The position numbers were made by a program, and so were the translations under genes. From Pyrocephalus nanus (Eukaryota > Chordata > Aves > Passeriformes > Tyrannidae): a stretch of DNA of 64,000 nucleotides. The stretch covers positions 1,240,001 through 1,304,000 of the forward strand of contig CM076269.1 of assembly GCA_038380795.1 (NCBI GenBank), in the 5' to 3' direction. Position 1 is the stretch's first letter; every line of letters starts with the position of its first letter. The notes beneath the pieces are model-generated. The model saw only the letters and a program-made list of their open reading frames with translations, had not been told where the DNA came from and searched no databases. Shown here piece by piece: positions 10,945 through 24,800 of the stretch.

Positions 10945-13900
10945 GGGGCACTGAGGCTGAGCAAGGGAGGTTTTTTTTCACTGGGCTTTCTGGTGTCAAA
11001 TGCTTTCTGTGGCTGGCCCTGGCAGATGCTGTTTATAAGATGTGCCTTCCCCAAAGTCATAATCTTACCTTAAAGCCTCTTGCTCTCCCTGACAAATTTA
11101 TACTAACCTGGATTGTGGTTAATACAGCTCAGGTTGCCCGTGTTGCTTTGCTTCCTTCTCTCTAGGGTTGGTTTATCCTTCATATTTGCCTTTTCTAATG
11201 CAGTCACATAGTGGAAGACATCAACATTTCTTTTCCAGTAATCTCCCAAATCTCTTTCCTTCGTCAGTATGCTGCATGTTTTTGTCATTTAATAGGTTAG
11301 ATTTGCTTTTTTTCTGTTTCGGTTCACTGCTCCTAGACTTCATTTTTTACATCATATACACTGAACTCTGTTTTCATTTCTCGCCCAGACATTTAAGAGA
11401 AGCCTCTGTCTCTGAAGCAGGTTGTGTAGCTCCTCACTGCACGAGGCTGACGGCTAGTGAAATGTCAAACATTAAAATTAAATTTACATTAAAATTAAAT
11501 TAACATTAAAATTTGTTTTTACTGCTTTGGCAAGCCTGTCTAGATGCATTTTCCTGTATTTAAGCAGCTTACCAACTGCACAGTCTGTGTGTTAGTAGCT
11601 GAGTGATGCAGAGATATCTTCTACCTGCAGAGGTGAGGGGAGGCACGTGCAGAAGGAGCTCCATCAGCCCACGCTTGAAGCTTTGGTTGATGGAATCCAA
11701 CTGCCATGCACCATTTGATTCCATCTGACTCATGGGAGTCGCTCAGCACGAGTGTGTGTGTGCTGGGGAAACGTGGGCCTGCATTTCGGTGAACATGCAA
11801 ACAAACAGTAACAGCGAGGCTGGGCACGCTGACAGACACGAGCCAGCGGGATTGACAGCTTGAATAAGTTTCACACTCACACTGATACTCCGCTTTCACT
11901 CAAAACTCTGCTTGCAAACTGCTCTTGAAAGCGGAGTCTCAGTCGATTTTCTGGTTGCTCGATTTCAGACGGTGTCTCTGACTGTGGTCCCTCCCAGCAC
12001 CGCTCGGGGTGTGCCTCTTACTGCCAGGGATGCTGATAAACTAACACTGGTGCTGCTTGCTCAGTGATCCATCAAGGAATTATTAAAGTACTCAACCTGC
12101 TCCACAGTAAACCCGCAGTAAGAAAGCCCTGCTGACATCAGTGCACCTCCCCACAGTGCAGGAAGATAAGCACGTGTGGGAGTCCTGTAAAATCCACATT
12201 AGCTGGGGGAGTTCCAAAGACAGGCAGGGAGCTATGGGATAACTCACAGGTTCCACAGCAAAGAGTTCACAGTTCCAAACTGCTGCTGGACAATGTTTTG
12301 CATCCTGAAATAATATCTGTCTTGCCTTTAAATGTGTGCAGTACAAAAAGAGATCCAAATTTAAAACAGCACTTCCGGACTGGAGTAGCCCTTAAGGGGT
12401 GCAGTGGGTGTTCAGTCCTGCACTATTTCTGAGGTGAGAACAAAAAGGCTCTCGTGTTGCATTAACTCTTGGTTTTCACACCTAGCTGGTGACCAGAGGG
12501 CTGGGGAGGCAGCTGGCTCTTTTGTCTCTGCAGGTAATTTTGTGGGGCAGGGGGAGAGTGCTGGCTTTCCCCAGCCACTGTGGCTCTGCAGGCAAGGCTG
12601 CATCCTCACGGGGCAAAAGGATTCTCCTGACCCTTTTCTTCTCCCAGTTCCTCCTATTGTACATTCTCCTTGCTCTGTTACACATCTTTGAAACGCTTCA
12701 GCAGTTCGTGGTCCTTTCTTATTATCGGTATTACAAAGAGTTGAAATCGTGTTGGTCATCATTTATCCAGACCTGAAAGAATGTAAATCAGAATATCCTT
12801 TTTCTTACCTTTTTATTCTCTTTTAAGAATTGTGAAGCTGTGGATCTTTGTTAGAGTCAGAGCAACATTTGTCACAACACAAAATTAACAGATTCCTAAC
12901 AATTACAGTAGGACTGTCCCGTGCTTCCACCTGTAAACCCCCCTGTTGCTGACCTACTGAATGGGAATGGCAGTCAGCTAATGGCAAAAACTATCTCTGA
13001 GACAATGTCCAATTCTTGGACTGAGGGTCTGTCCCCCGACTGAATTCAGTTTCTCATCCACCTCTGTATTGACACAAAAAAGTCCAATTGCCTGAATGAG
13101 CAGAGCTGCTGAAACGATAAGAGATAAAGAGTTGGTCTGTAGATCATCATGTTGCAATTCTGAAAGTCATTTATGGATTTTTGCAGACAAAATACACAGG
13201 GAAAAAAGCATAATTGGAGATTGATGTCTGCTGGAGTGTTTTCATTTGGTTCTCTGTGATTCAAAGAGCTTTCCATACTTGTTCCCTTTTTCCTTTGAAG
13301 TGTCAACCCAGTTCAAAATGGGCTCTGGAACTTCAAGGGACTCACAACCTGATGTGACAAGTTCCACGTTCAATTAAAAAGATATATTGACATGTGCAAT
13401 CCCTGCTATGTGGGAAAATAGAGATTTAACAGTAAATAACGAAATGTGTTTAGTGTTGTAGGGGATTCTTCTCCCTCTTCCCATCAGCTGCTTGGGAGAT
13501 TGAAAAAGAATGTGAAAAGCAAGGAAAGAAAGCAAGACAAACAAATGTTTCCCAGTGCTCAAAGTCACAGGCAACCATGATGATGCCATGTTGAAAGTAT
13601 TTCAGCCAGAAACCCTTCCCCCCCGCCCTTTTTCCCAGCTGCTTTTTCTCTTGACAAGGAGTAGTTTACTCTAGGAGTTATCAGAAAAGCAAACAAACAA
13701 GGAAGTTTACACAAAAATCAAGGGGAATGGAATGATAGGACAACGACAGAAAACAACAAAAGCAAGGAAATGGGCAGATAAATGTCAAATGCACCCTCTG
13801 GACCCTTCCATTTGGTTTACAACACTCATTTAAGGGACTCCTCCTTCCTCACTTTCAGGATGCTTCCCGCTGTGCCAAGGTTTGAAGGCATCCGATGCTG

Positions 13901-16900
13901 TTTACTCTCGGTACCTGGTGTGGATTTCACCAGCACAATCGGCTGCACATCCCGGGAGGGAGGAGACCCTCTTGTCGAGAGCATGTCTGTGGCAGGGAAG
14001 CAGGGACACTGACCTGCTGCAAAAATCCACGATTCTGATTATAATACTCATTTTTACCCCAAAACTCCCACCCAGACCTGGATAATCTTCATCTTTCTCT
14101 GCTCAAACTGCCCATCTCCATCCCAGCCATACAATGTACCTGCTTGCTCTTTGTGGGTGAGATTTCCAGCATCACTGGGAATTAGCTTGGAACAGGGGGT
14201 AAAATCCCCCCTGGGTTGCAGCAGGAGGTTGTTATTGGTGTGCTTGGGTTTTCCCCAGCTGTCTGCCTGGATCAGCAGCACTTTGGGGCAGGGATGCTCC
14301 TCAGAGTGTGTGTGAACCCCAGTGCACACAGCAGAGCTCTGGGTTTGGGTGGGCACTCCAGGCACCAGGTTGGGGTGAATCTGAACCAAAGGCAGGTAAA
14401 TTTAGCCTTGGATTCCTTTCTCCTCTTTGTTTCTGACAGGATCCAACATGCCAGCACTGACTGGGCAAATTCCTCTGCTCCTTTCTGAATAGTGTTGTGG
14501 AAAATGGGAACAACTTTGCGCTAAAGAAAATTAATGGGCTTGGGATGTTATTTTCAAATTGTTGTAAAGTTTGTCATAACAACACTTCTTTTACAATTTT
14601 TTTGATTGCTCAGGAATATTACTTTTCTTCTTTAGAGAAAGGTCACACAACTATATACTGTCTCTTAAAATCAGTGAATGCATAATGGCTTCTGCTGCTC
14701 TAACAGGAATCATTAAACAAATTCATAAATCAATGAAGCACACCGATGCATTACTTTAATTATCATTTCTGTTCAGATGGTTGGCTCATGTAATGTAATT
14801 GTTTACTATGTCTGAGGATTACTCCAGAGAAGCTCGGATGGATCTTCATTTCAAAATCCATTCTAATTTCTTAAGCATTTTTATGACATTAACAAACTCT
14901 GGGCTATGGAGTAGACTGGAGAAATTCAGTTAAAGGAAAAATACACCCCCCCTCTCCACTCCCATTTTGCCATTTGTTAGGAGATAATTCTGAGCATTCT
15001 TGTCATTCTGTGTGTTCTTCTTGCTGGCCTTAGGTTTGTCAGTTAAAGCTCCAAAACAGTTTTCAGGCATTACAAAGCATTACATGTCACATGGGAGAGA
15101 GAATTGATGGGTTGTGCTTCAGTTTCTGGGTTGGCATCAACAGTACCACACTCCAGGTATCAGACAGGACCAAACAGGAAATAATAGACATTAATAGCAT
15201 GAGGAGCACTGACATTTTTCTTTGGAATACAAGGAATAAGATGAAATACAAGGTTAAGATGAAATATGATAAAATTCATTTTCTTGAAATAATATTTTTC
15301 CTACCAGAGTGGTGCAGAATAGCTAAGCGTTCAACAATTCTGATTTATGCTTCTAGCAAAATCAAGGGCCTGTCCCAGAAATAATGAGATTAAACCCCCT
15401 TCAACAACCATAATTTGGATTCTTATTTATTCCTTGTGTTTTTAGCTTTTGGGGCTTGTGTTATCACTGAGAAATGAAACTCCCACAGTCTCACAGCCTT
15501 TAGCACTGGGGTTCTCAGAATAAAATCAAACTAAGAATATCATGAAGTCCCAGTGATGGGATTTACCAGTGCCCAATGGCCTGGATGAAGTGAACTCAGG
15601 CAGCAAATTAGGGCCCTGCTGAGGGTATTGAACTGCAGGAAGGGAGGATATTCCTCAGCCAAGCAGGCTTGGAGAGATCTGAGGCAAAGACCAGGATTTC
15701 AGGGGAGTGTAGAGGGAAATCTGGGCTGGAGGAGGGAGGCTGAGAAAGGCTGTACATGTACAGTGGAGAAAAAAGGAGTGTATTACCTCAACAGATCAGC
15801 TGGCTGAGAATGAGCTTTGCATTTATCCCTGAAGGCAGTATCAGCACAATTCTTCTGTATCCTGGAGTCCCTCAAATTGGCTACAGTAGGACAGTCATGA
15901 TTTTCAGGCCTTCAGAACTGGGTGGATTGGAAAGAATCTGCGATTTTTCTCACCACCTGTCACATAACCTACATATTCCCTCAGTGTCCAGGCATGGCAA
16001 TGCATATTTCTCTCCCATGCTTTTCTGAGTAAGGGGTAAAAATTTCTTCAGTTTATTTTCATTACATGCAAGGTGTTTAAATAAGAACTGTTATCTGAGT
16101 TTCTCACTGATGTTAACTTGGGAATTTTCCCCAAGGTCTCATAAACTCCCCCTGTTCCACATGTGTCATGTTCTCTGCTACCAGTGGCGTGTTTCTGCTC
16201 CTCCTGCTCCAGGATGTGAATGACTGGCACTGCACAATTTCTTTGTCTGTGTGGAACTTGTGAAGCACCATAGAGGAGTTCTTACTATTTTTAATCATTT
16301 GTGGGAATCTGTGATCAAAATCACAATCAACTGCTGAAGTGTTCCATGTAATCTTAATTCAGAAACATGTCAGCATTAATTGTATTTTGTTAGCAGTATG
16401 AAAGGGATCTTTTCAGCAGGTACCAGATCATACATATCAAAGCACTTGGGACCAAAATAAAATGATGTACCACCTGAGCCCTAATGCTTCAGAAAGGTGA
16501 AGGGAGTGGTCTGTGTGTTTGCTTAGGCCTGGGTTTGGTGTGAGGTTATTCTAAGTTCCTCTTCCACATAACTTTCTCTGTGAAGGATCTGGATCCTCCT
16601 GGGCCTCCAGAAAAATACCTGGTCTAGTCCAGCTGTCTTTTGTCTGGAATTAGGATTGCATGGTCTGTGTCAGCAACAGCACAGACCTCTTCTCCCTTTG
16701 TAGGGAAAACTTCAGCGAGTGGTTTTGGGAGGGAGATGTTCACAAGACAGATGGATTTCTAACTTTGCAGTGAAACACACACCAAAAGCCACCTTCTGAA
16801 AGATAATGTTACGGAACAAATGGGAACAAAAGTTGTACAAATTAGACAGAACCTGGTCAGTGACTTTTTCAGTGACTTTTTTAGTTATAAATCTTTACTG

Positions 16901-17640
16901 TCATCAGAATCCACTGATAGATCCAGCTTAGAAAGATACAGAATGCTTAGGACTTGAAAGGAGTTGAAAATCACAACCAGCATGGACACATTGTTCGTGA
17001 AATTTGACTGTACAATTAAATATTAAACAGTGCAGATTAAACAGTTCACTGTTTATCCTTGATCTTTACACCAGTTTCATCAGCAGGGATGGGTTTGGCT
17101 GCAGAATTACATGACCTTGGACCAGAAATTACCTGCCTGGCTCTATGTGCAGCAGTTGCCACGAGCTTTTCAGGGGTGGGGGGGGTGTGTTGGTGTGTTC
17201 AGGGGGTTTTACAATACAGCTATTTCTTCAGCATGGCCAGTGTGATCAGGGCAGTCCCACAGGACATCTCTCCAGATGGAATAGAGCGAGGAAACAGGGG
17301 CTTCAGCTCCAGACCAAACAGCCAAGTGTCCTCTCCAAAGCTATCCCCCTCTATTTATTTTTACAAGGTTCTGATTCGTTCTGTTGGAGTGAAATGGCTG
17401 CTACTCCTGCCTTTGCTCAGTCTGAACATGTTTTAATCGAGGATTAGTGTCCTCGGGCAGGTGCAGGGGAAGTGCTTACAGGGCACGACAGTGAAAAGAA
17501 CCGGCCGGTGGGGAACAAAACCTCGCACGTTGTGCCGTAATGAGCCCATTTAAACAGGAGGGAATGTTTGACATTTACATTTCCCCGTCTCCTGGGCAAG
17601 GCCAGGACAACGTTCCGAAAACATAAAAGCGGTGGAAAAT
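10945..17640. other. Non-coding stretch, no gene recognised
   Basis: No recognised protein or RNA. A 17-bp AT-rich repeat (11469-11515) is listed separately. A GTACATGTAC palindrome lies near 15752 and a G run near 17180. A GC-rich patch at 12400-12700 gives frames on both strands that look compositional. Confidence 0.55.
11469..11515 (+). repeat. 17-bp AT-rich tandem repeat, about 2.7 copies
   Basis: The unit ACATTAAAATTAAATTT begins at 11469, repeats with one change at 11486, and is followed by a partial copy at 11503. Clear by eye; probably replication slippage. Confidence 0.8.
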
Positions 17641-17650
17641 ATTTCGCTTA

Positions 17651-17677
17651 AAATAAAATAATAATAATAATAATAAA
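17651..17677 (+). repeat. AAT microsatellite with AAAAT start
   Basis: AAAAT units lead into an uninterrupted AAT trinucleotide run of about six copies. Simple-sequence repeat. Confidence 0.85.
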
Positions 17678-17915
17678 ACCTTTAATTTATTAAGCCTTGA
17701 CAACTCATCATGGGAAAAACTGGGTGCACTCCATCCCCAGGGACAGCCCTCCCTTCAGTTGTTCCACGGATCAGCTCTGGTGTCACTTGGGAGGAAAGAC
17801 ACCTGCTCCTTTCTCAGCCAGTGGTGAACCAGCAAACACTGCTCAAAAATTAACAAAAACTTAAAAGGAAGAGGGAAAAAAAAAAAGAAAGTGAAGTTGA
17901 TGAAAATTAGAGAGT

Positions 17916-17963
17916 GGGGATAAGGAGAATTATAAGAGAGGGGATAGGAGAATTATAAGAGAG
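17916..17963 (+). repeat. 24-bp purine-rich tandem duplication
   Basis: Two adjacent near-identical copies start with GGGGATAAGGAGAATTATAA at 17916 and GGGGATAGGAGAATTATAAG at 17940. The second copy lacks one A. A local duplication within a purine-rich strand. Confidence 0.85.
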
Positions 17964-17984
17964 GCAAAAAATTAATAAAGCCTA

Positions 17985-18190
17985 TGTTATTTATTCTAAC
18001 TTTCCAAAGCCATGACTAATGCATAATTTAAATATGTTTAATTAATTAATCCAGTAAATGGATACCTAGCAATTTCAAGGAGCTTGCAAATAAGCTCAAA
18101 TAGATTACATTATCAGAATAGGCAGCGAGCATGCCCAATAATATCTGAGCTAATTTGTCTGTTAAATAACACATCACTGTTCTGCTTCAG
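17985..18190. promoter_or_regulatory. AT-rich block dense in homeodomain core motifs, possible enhancer
   Basis: TTAATTAATTAAT near 18038, plus several further TAAT/ATTA cores, TAATGCATAA and TTTAAATATG within 200 bp, give a high density of homeodomain-type half sites. The block is not a simple repeat. Such density is common in developmental enhancers but also arises by chance in AT-rich DNA. Low confidence. Confidence 0.2.
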
Positions 18191-21100
18191 ACTCCTCCTT
18201 AAACCCTCTTTGCTTTATTGCACCTGTGAATGGTGAGGCTTCTGGTTTGCAGAGAATGCTGCTTATTATGGTGGTGAAATTTGTTTATGGTCTTCTGATT
18301 TACACTATTTGTGCTGTCTTGCACTTACACGTGGCACAGGAATTTTCCCAGCTCAGTAAACTTCCAGTGAGAACAAGGGGGGGCTTGGAGGCAGCACCCT
18401 AAGACTACTGAGAAATGAATGGAAAGAATGGCATGGAGCAGCTCATGCTCTGGTTTAGTTCTTGAAAGTCACAGGCATAATTAAAGATACATTTTCTAGT
18501 TAACTTTCTAAGAACAGCAAAGCATAGCAGAGACTTTTCATCTCTGTGATAAGCATTATCTGCAATATTTTCGTTGTCTTAACATTTCTTTTAGGAAACT
18601 TGTGAATACATAAAAAAAGAAAGAGCAACAATAAGAATGAAAGACTTGATGTCTATACGAACAAAACTGTTTAGATGAAACAAAAAGCTGGTCTGGGTGT
18701 CTGCCAAAACTAATGTCTAACACAGATCCCTCTAGGCTCAGCTAACCTTGGTTTTGATGATGGAGAGAGAGAAACAGGACCAAAAAAAAAAGCAGGCACA
18801 GAGCAAGAAAATAAAGGTTTGTGGCAGCAGAAGTGACGTGAGGTTTGTGTCATGGTGAGAACTGTAATGCAAGAAAGTGAGGATGTCTGCACAAGGGTGC
18901 TTTCTGACCTGCATGGGAGCCAAAATGCAATTAATGAATAAGATGCCAAAGGAAGTTTTATGTCAAAAACCAGCAAAGACTTCCCAAAGAACTCCAATCC
19001 CATCTGCCTCTTTCCCAGAAAGATTAAGGTAAATTCAGAAATTATTTTGATCCTTCAGTAAAGTCCTAAACCTTTTCAATATCACTCCAAACCAACCTTG
19101 GCCTAAATTCAAAAGGCCACTGTGCATTTTTCAATCCCTGACATCTGAATATCTCATTAGTGCGTTGAAATTATCGCTCAAATGACCGTTTTATTTGCCT
19201 AAGTGCTGATTTAATAGACCAAATGCAAGCTTTGGCAGCGTTGTTGAGGCACCCATGTTTGAGCTTTGAGTGATGTGTGACTGTCTCTGTGCTGCTGCTC
19301 AGTGCAAGCAAACCTTCCATCAGTTCTCACCTCAGAACCTGAGGCACTGCAGACAAATCAGCACAGCAGATGCTACAACCCACCCGGGCTTTGTCCTTGG
19401 GTTTTGTTTGGGTTTGTTTGATTGTTTGGGGTTTTCCAACTTATTTTGTTTGTTTGTTTTGGGTTTTTTTTCATTTTAATCTAATTTTAAAGTTTCTAGT
19501 TCAAACTTCAGTTCCTGGGTACAACAGCTGATGTGAGTTTGAAGGAAGCAGTCCAGAGAACAGCCCTGTAGTTCTCAGAAGCAGCGAAATCAGAAGCTTA
19601 AGGAGTCCAGAAAGGATGACCACAGGAAGGGTTGAGGGCACCCTGAAGGCACCCTCGCTGATGCCAAGTGGATGATGACTAAAGAAAAGCTTTGAGGCAG
19701 CCACCTTCCATTGAATCCACACTCTACATATGGGAAACTGTTTGAATGGCAGATTTTTGGGTTAAAATTTCTCTCATTTAACCCCTGAACGTGGCACTGA
19801 CCAGTCTGGGAATTTTGGTTGGGCTGTGTCCCTAAACATTGACAGATGCACTGCAAATTTAAAAGAAACACCACAGCAACAACAAACCCCTCGAGACCTC
19901 CTGCTACAAGAAACTCCTCTGATATTACCAGATAAAATTGTTCAAAAGTACAGATGAATGGTGACTGTGAGCTCATTTGGTTAATAAATGGTTTTACAGA
20001 AATGTGGGGCAGCTTTGTGAAACAGGAGCCTCCTTCTCTATGGCTTTTCTACTTTTATTAACACAAGCAAAAATACCTTCAAAAAGTGACCATGTGTGTG
20101 TGTTCCTCGGAACCACAGTCACAGTGGGAGCCACAAACAGGTATTTGTGCAAAATCAGAGGAAAAACAGATGTGTTCTCCAGTGAGACATTTTTATTTTG
20201 GAAATTGATAGTGCCTATCACATGCAAACTGCTTTGCATTTTTACAGTTAGCAAATGTCAATAAATCCATGGCATGTAAAAGGGCACTGCTACTATGGCA
20301 GTTATTGGAATTCTATACTTTGTCAAATATATGTACCTCTTAATTCAATAATCTTTAAAAGCAATACTCATTGTGGTTTCAAGTATGACACCTGACCTTT
20401 TGTTAATGTCAAATACCATTTTGCTTTAGCATGGAAAATTATTATATTTCTATAAATATAATCATTATTCTTGGGGAAAATGTATTAAAGAAATAGCATA
20501 GGAAACTGATCAGCTAATCAATTATTTCACATGACAGTGATTTTATGTATTATTGTTGACATTTCTGTAAGTACCCTGAGAAAGCCCACGGTGACTCTGA
20601 GTCAAAATTCTACCTGTAATACTGGCCTGTTTGCTGAGAGCAGAGGAAAAAGCAAAATTCTCTTGTGCTGATTGGCAAGAAGAATGTAGCATTAAGTTGT
20701 TTTTCCAGCCAAGCTCGATAAAATCTCTGGCGATGTTTGCACAATGTGTGGTTTGGAACTTCTCTTAAAGGTAGCTAAGTTGAATACAATTTACAAAATA
20801 CCTCTTTGGTTGTCACAGATGTGTCCTGTTCTGCCTTAAAAGCAATCTGGCAGCAGGGGAGATAGAGAATTCAGTCCCACATGGTTAGGAGGTGCAGAAT
20901 TTATTTGCTACCCTAAGCAAATAGACTTGCACTGAATGGAAGGTGTCAGTTCAGCCTGAACGTGGTGCTTGGCCAGGGTATTCACACAGATTAGCTATCA
21001 GTGTGTGCTTTGCTTTTCATGTTGACAGGAGAAATCTCACTGATTCATGGCAGCATTGGTGTTAAAGGGAGAGTGGGGGTTAAAAAAGGGCTCTGAAAAT

Positions 21101-21740
21101 ATGTGTGTTTCTGACTTCTCTCTACATGTGTGAATACAGCAAGAGCTGCCTTTCTACTGAGCAGCTGGGTTGTACTGAGTGCATGGGAAGTGTATTGTCC
21201 TTTCTGCTGGGACAGGCCAAGGCAGAATTTTGGTCTGTGCAGGAAAAGCAGTGCACACCCTCTTTGTTTATGCTGTGCCTCCAGTGGTGCTGCATGTGCC
21301 AGAAAATTGCTCTTTAAATAGCAACCTTCTTCACCTTCCCTACTTGGCATTGACATTGTTTTCTTTATGAGGTAAAGTGTAGAAAGATACAGCACAGTCT
21401 TAGCATGGCTCAGTAAGAGAGCAGTGCCAGATTTAGACTTTGTTTATGACATAGTTCTTCTATGAATATGCAAGCAAAAATCAAAAGGCTCTCCAGCTTG
21501 CGAGGAAGAATTCATTATAAAACCCCACAACAAACCTAATGAGAACTGTAACGATTCCTGATTCAAACATTTTATTAGAGGGCAAAAGAGTGGCAAAAGA
21601 GTAGCAGGGATGAATCAGCTGCCTTGCTAATGTGTGAAATAATGGTGTTCACCAGTATGGAAAACATGAGACTATTTTGGAATATTTATGTGGACTTTTA
21701 GGTTACCAAGCTTTCTGCTTGTTATTTATAAGGAGAAAGA
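18191..21740. other. Non-coding stretch, no gene recognised
   Basis: Frames are short and unrecognised. The only structured element seen is the G/T low-complexity tract at 19387-19471, listed separately. No retroposon end was recognised. Confidence 0.55.
19387..19471 (+). repeat. G/T low-complexity tract
   Basis: Repeated GGGTTTTG, TTTGTTTG and GGGTTTTTTT runs without a fixed unit length, giving a strand almost free of C and A for about 80 bp. Confidence 0.7.
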
Positions 21741-21741
21741 T

Positions 21742-21809
21742 GGGTTAAAATCTGGGAGTCAGAACAGGGCTATTTGGGTTAAAATCTGGGAGTCAGAACA
21801 GGGCTGTTT
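21742..21809 (+). repeat. 34-bp perfect-but-one tandem duplication
   Basis: The segment beginning GGGTTAAAATCTGGGAGTCA at 21742 is repeated immediately at 21776. The two 34-bp copies differ by one base (CTATTT versus CTGTTT near the end), so the duplication is recent. The unit is unrelated in sequence to the 34-bp unit at 10729. Confidence 0.92.
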
Positions 21810-24800
21810 GAAAGGGCCTTTCACCTCCAGGAGTCTCTTTACTGAGGATAACAGAAGACTCAGTCACCTAGGCAGTAATTTTTAAGAATGAACCACCACC
21901 TGAAGAAGAGAGAATTTTCCAGAGGCAGCATTTCACTGCTGCTGTTACAGACTTTTTGCTAAATTTGGCTTGAACACTTTGCCCCTAGACATTCAGTAAC
22001 TGCAATGACCAACAGGGGCTATGGCCACAGCTTTGCAAGAAGCTCTGCTGCCTCCTTGTAATTCATGGCTGCTTGCTTGGCTTCCCCCAAAAGCCAGCTC
22101 CTCATTTACAGCTGATGTGAGTCTTTCTCTAAAGGGTCAAATCTTACACCTTGATCTGTGGATATGAAAGAGGGTGGATTTCTACCAGGTCGACTAAGAG
22201 ATGTATTAGAAAGTAAATGCCTTTGAAAAACCTAGGTATTTAATTAAAATAAATTAATTAACGTGAATAAATTACAAATGCCAGGACTCGCTGGAAAAAT
22301 CACCAAAATCTCTGAGATTCTCTAGAAAAATGCATGGAATACCTGACAGCTGTGGGTCTATTCACTGAACACTTCCAAAGACTGAAAGACAACAGGGAAT
22401 AAGAGAAACACAGAGAGTGCTCTGGAGAAGAAAAGACAGAGTGCACTGAACATTCCTGACCACAGCCTAACAAACCAAGGGTGTTTGATGGTGCCAGAGT
22501 GGCTTCAGAGTCTTTGGACAGAGCCATAAACAAGCATTTAATTTCAAAATCAGGTTGAAAAAAGAAAATCTGTTTTTTTTTCATGAGAATCTTAAACCTA
22601 CAGCTTTGTCCAATAGGCCCCTAAAGCCTGTATTTAATCTTTGTTACATGAATCATTCCATAACATCTCAGCCCAAGGAAATGAAGTGGTGTCAGGGCCC
22701 ATCAGCCAAATTCTGAAACCTCCTCAGGCCCAAATACAGTATTAGAGGTGGGGAGCACTGATTTGAGGGTATGGTGACACGCACCACACAAGGATCTCAC
22801 ACGTCATCTTCCCTTTTCAGTTACAAATTTATCTCTTTTAATGTGAGAGAATGAAGTATGGGAAGAGATAAGAGGAGGGAATATGACACTGGAAGCCTAA
22901 CTGGTTTAGCTTAAAATTCAGCAGCACCTACTGCTTTGCTGGAGGAATGTAACCTGCTGGTGACAGCAATCCTGGCTTGACAGAGGATCAATCACAAGAG
23001 TTACAAGTGCTTTGCCCTTTTACTGATATGTGACAGTTTTGGAAAACAGCATCCTAGATAATCCCTTGGGGAGCAGCTCTCTGGATTATCTCCAGTGCCC
23101 CTCGTTTTCCTGCACCAACACACGTGAGCTCCACATTATTAGCCCCAGTTAGGAGAACAGCCTGGGGAACAACGGAGTGCACAATAACTGAGGAGCTTTT
23201 CTGTGCTTGGCAGGCACCAAAGGCACCTTGAACAAACAGAATCAAACAGCAGCAACCACCACAGAAGTGCAAAGCTACCTGCAGCTCCACTGACTGTGAG
23301 GAGTCTGATTCACTCCTTGCATTCCTTCTGCTTTTTAGCCAGCAGAACTTTAATGAAATAGCCATTTTCCTTTCCTTCCAAAATTCACACTCACATTAGT
23401 GTAAAATTGGAATATCAAAGCCATGAGCCAGACCCCTTTTGTTTGGCCAGTGCTCATCCTGTAACCACATCAGTGACTCCTGCATTAGCAAAACCTCCCC
23501 TGTCCAAAGACCAGAGGAAGATTTGGGAGATTAGGACACACCAAGTTCTGAAAGGATTTGCCAGGTTTGACATTTGCACCTGTGTAACCAGCAAAGGACA
23601 AAGTTTAGCCCTTAATATTGCTTTATCCTGGCAGCATTTGAATATATCCTGGTTTGGTTTTGCATCAGCTCCTAACTCCTGAACAGTTTAAAACATGGTT
23701 GTGACTTACAGCTGGGGTCACTGAGCAGTGTTAGCTAAACATTCAGAGGGTGATGTTTTATTACAGTTAAGCTTTCCAAAAGCCAAGAGGAATCCACGAG
23801 TGAAATACTGGAGATGGAATTTTTAAAGTCTATTTGGCTTCAGATTCGCAGAACTTATTAACATATATTGTAAGGATATTGATTCCAGAGAAGAAACACA
23901 CCCACCAAGAGAGACCCAAGATAAAGGCTAATGTGTAAATTGCTCTAAAAACTGTAGTTACTGTAATTACATGGAGCATTTTACAAGCAGCCAGGGACTG
24001 CTCTGGATAGATGACTGAAATTTAATCAGTAGCTGGCACAGATTGCCTTTCTTTCACACCTCACATTTCTGAGGTGCTGTTCTAGGGGAACCTGCTAGAA
24101 CTGGGAGCCTTTGAGACCACCTTTATCTCTGTGCAGCCTCCAGCAGAGTGGCTTTCCCAGAGCTCACAGTACAGTTGGGTCTGGGGCCTTTTTTTCAGGA
24201 GCAAAATACCTTTCTTTTGATTTTTGGGCAAACTCCATTCCAGTGCCTGGGCCGGGTTTGTAACCACAAAGGACATCGAGTATGAAATACAGAGAAAGTT
24301 GGTTTGTTGATGTTGCTACCTCAGACTGCAAGATGAAGGAAGCACTCACAGGACATAAACACTTGTGCTAAATCTTTTATAAAATACAACTTATTTATTC
24401 TATGGCCTTTTTTTTTTTTTTTTTTTTTAATTATTATTATTTGTATTAGCTGTCAAGGCAGTGTCAGTTGAAAAAAAAAGGGGGCCCCAAATGATCTATG
24501 CCTTTTAAAGCCAGAAGGAAACAGAAAATAATTAGATATAGTAAATGTGAAAATTGATCTATCTGAAGAGTGTGCAGTTTACAAGCAAGAAATCAATCAG
24601 TTTACACCATACAGATTAAAATCATGTATCATTGTTCTTAATGGTTCAAGTTGCAAAGGTCTGAAAGTCTAAATAGAATTCCTGATGATTACTTTTATTA
24701 AAATCCTAAGTATTGGAAGATATACAATGACTGTCTAGATTGATTACTGTATTATCTGCTTTGCAGAAAAATAATATCCTTTACTTGTTGCTGGTTGCAA

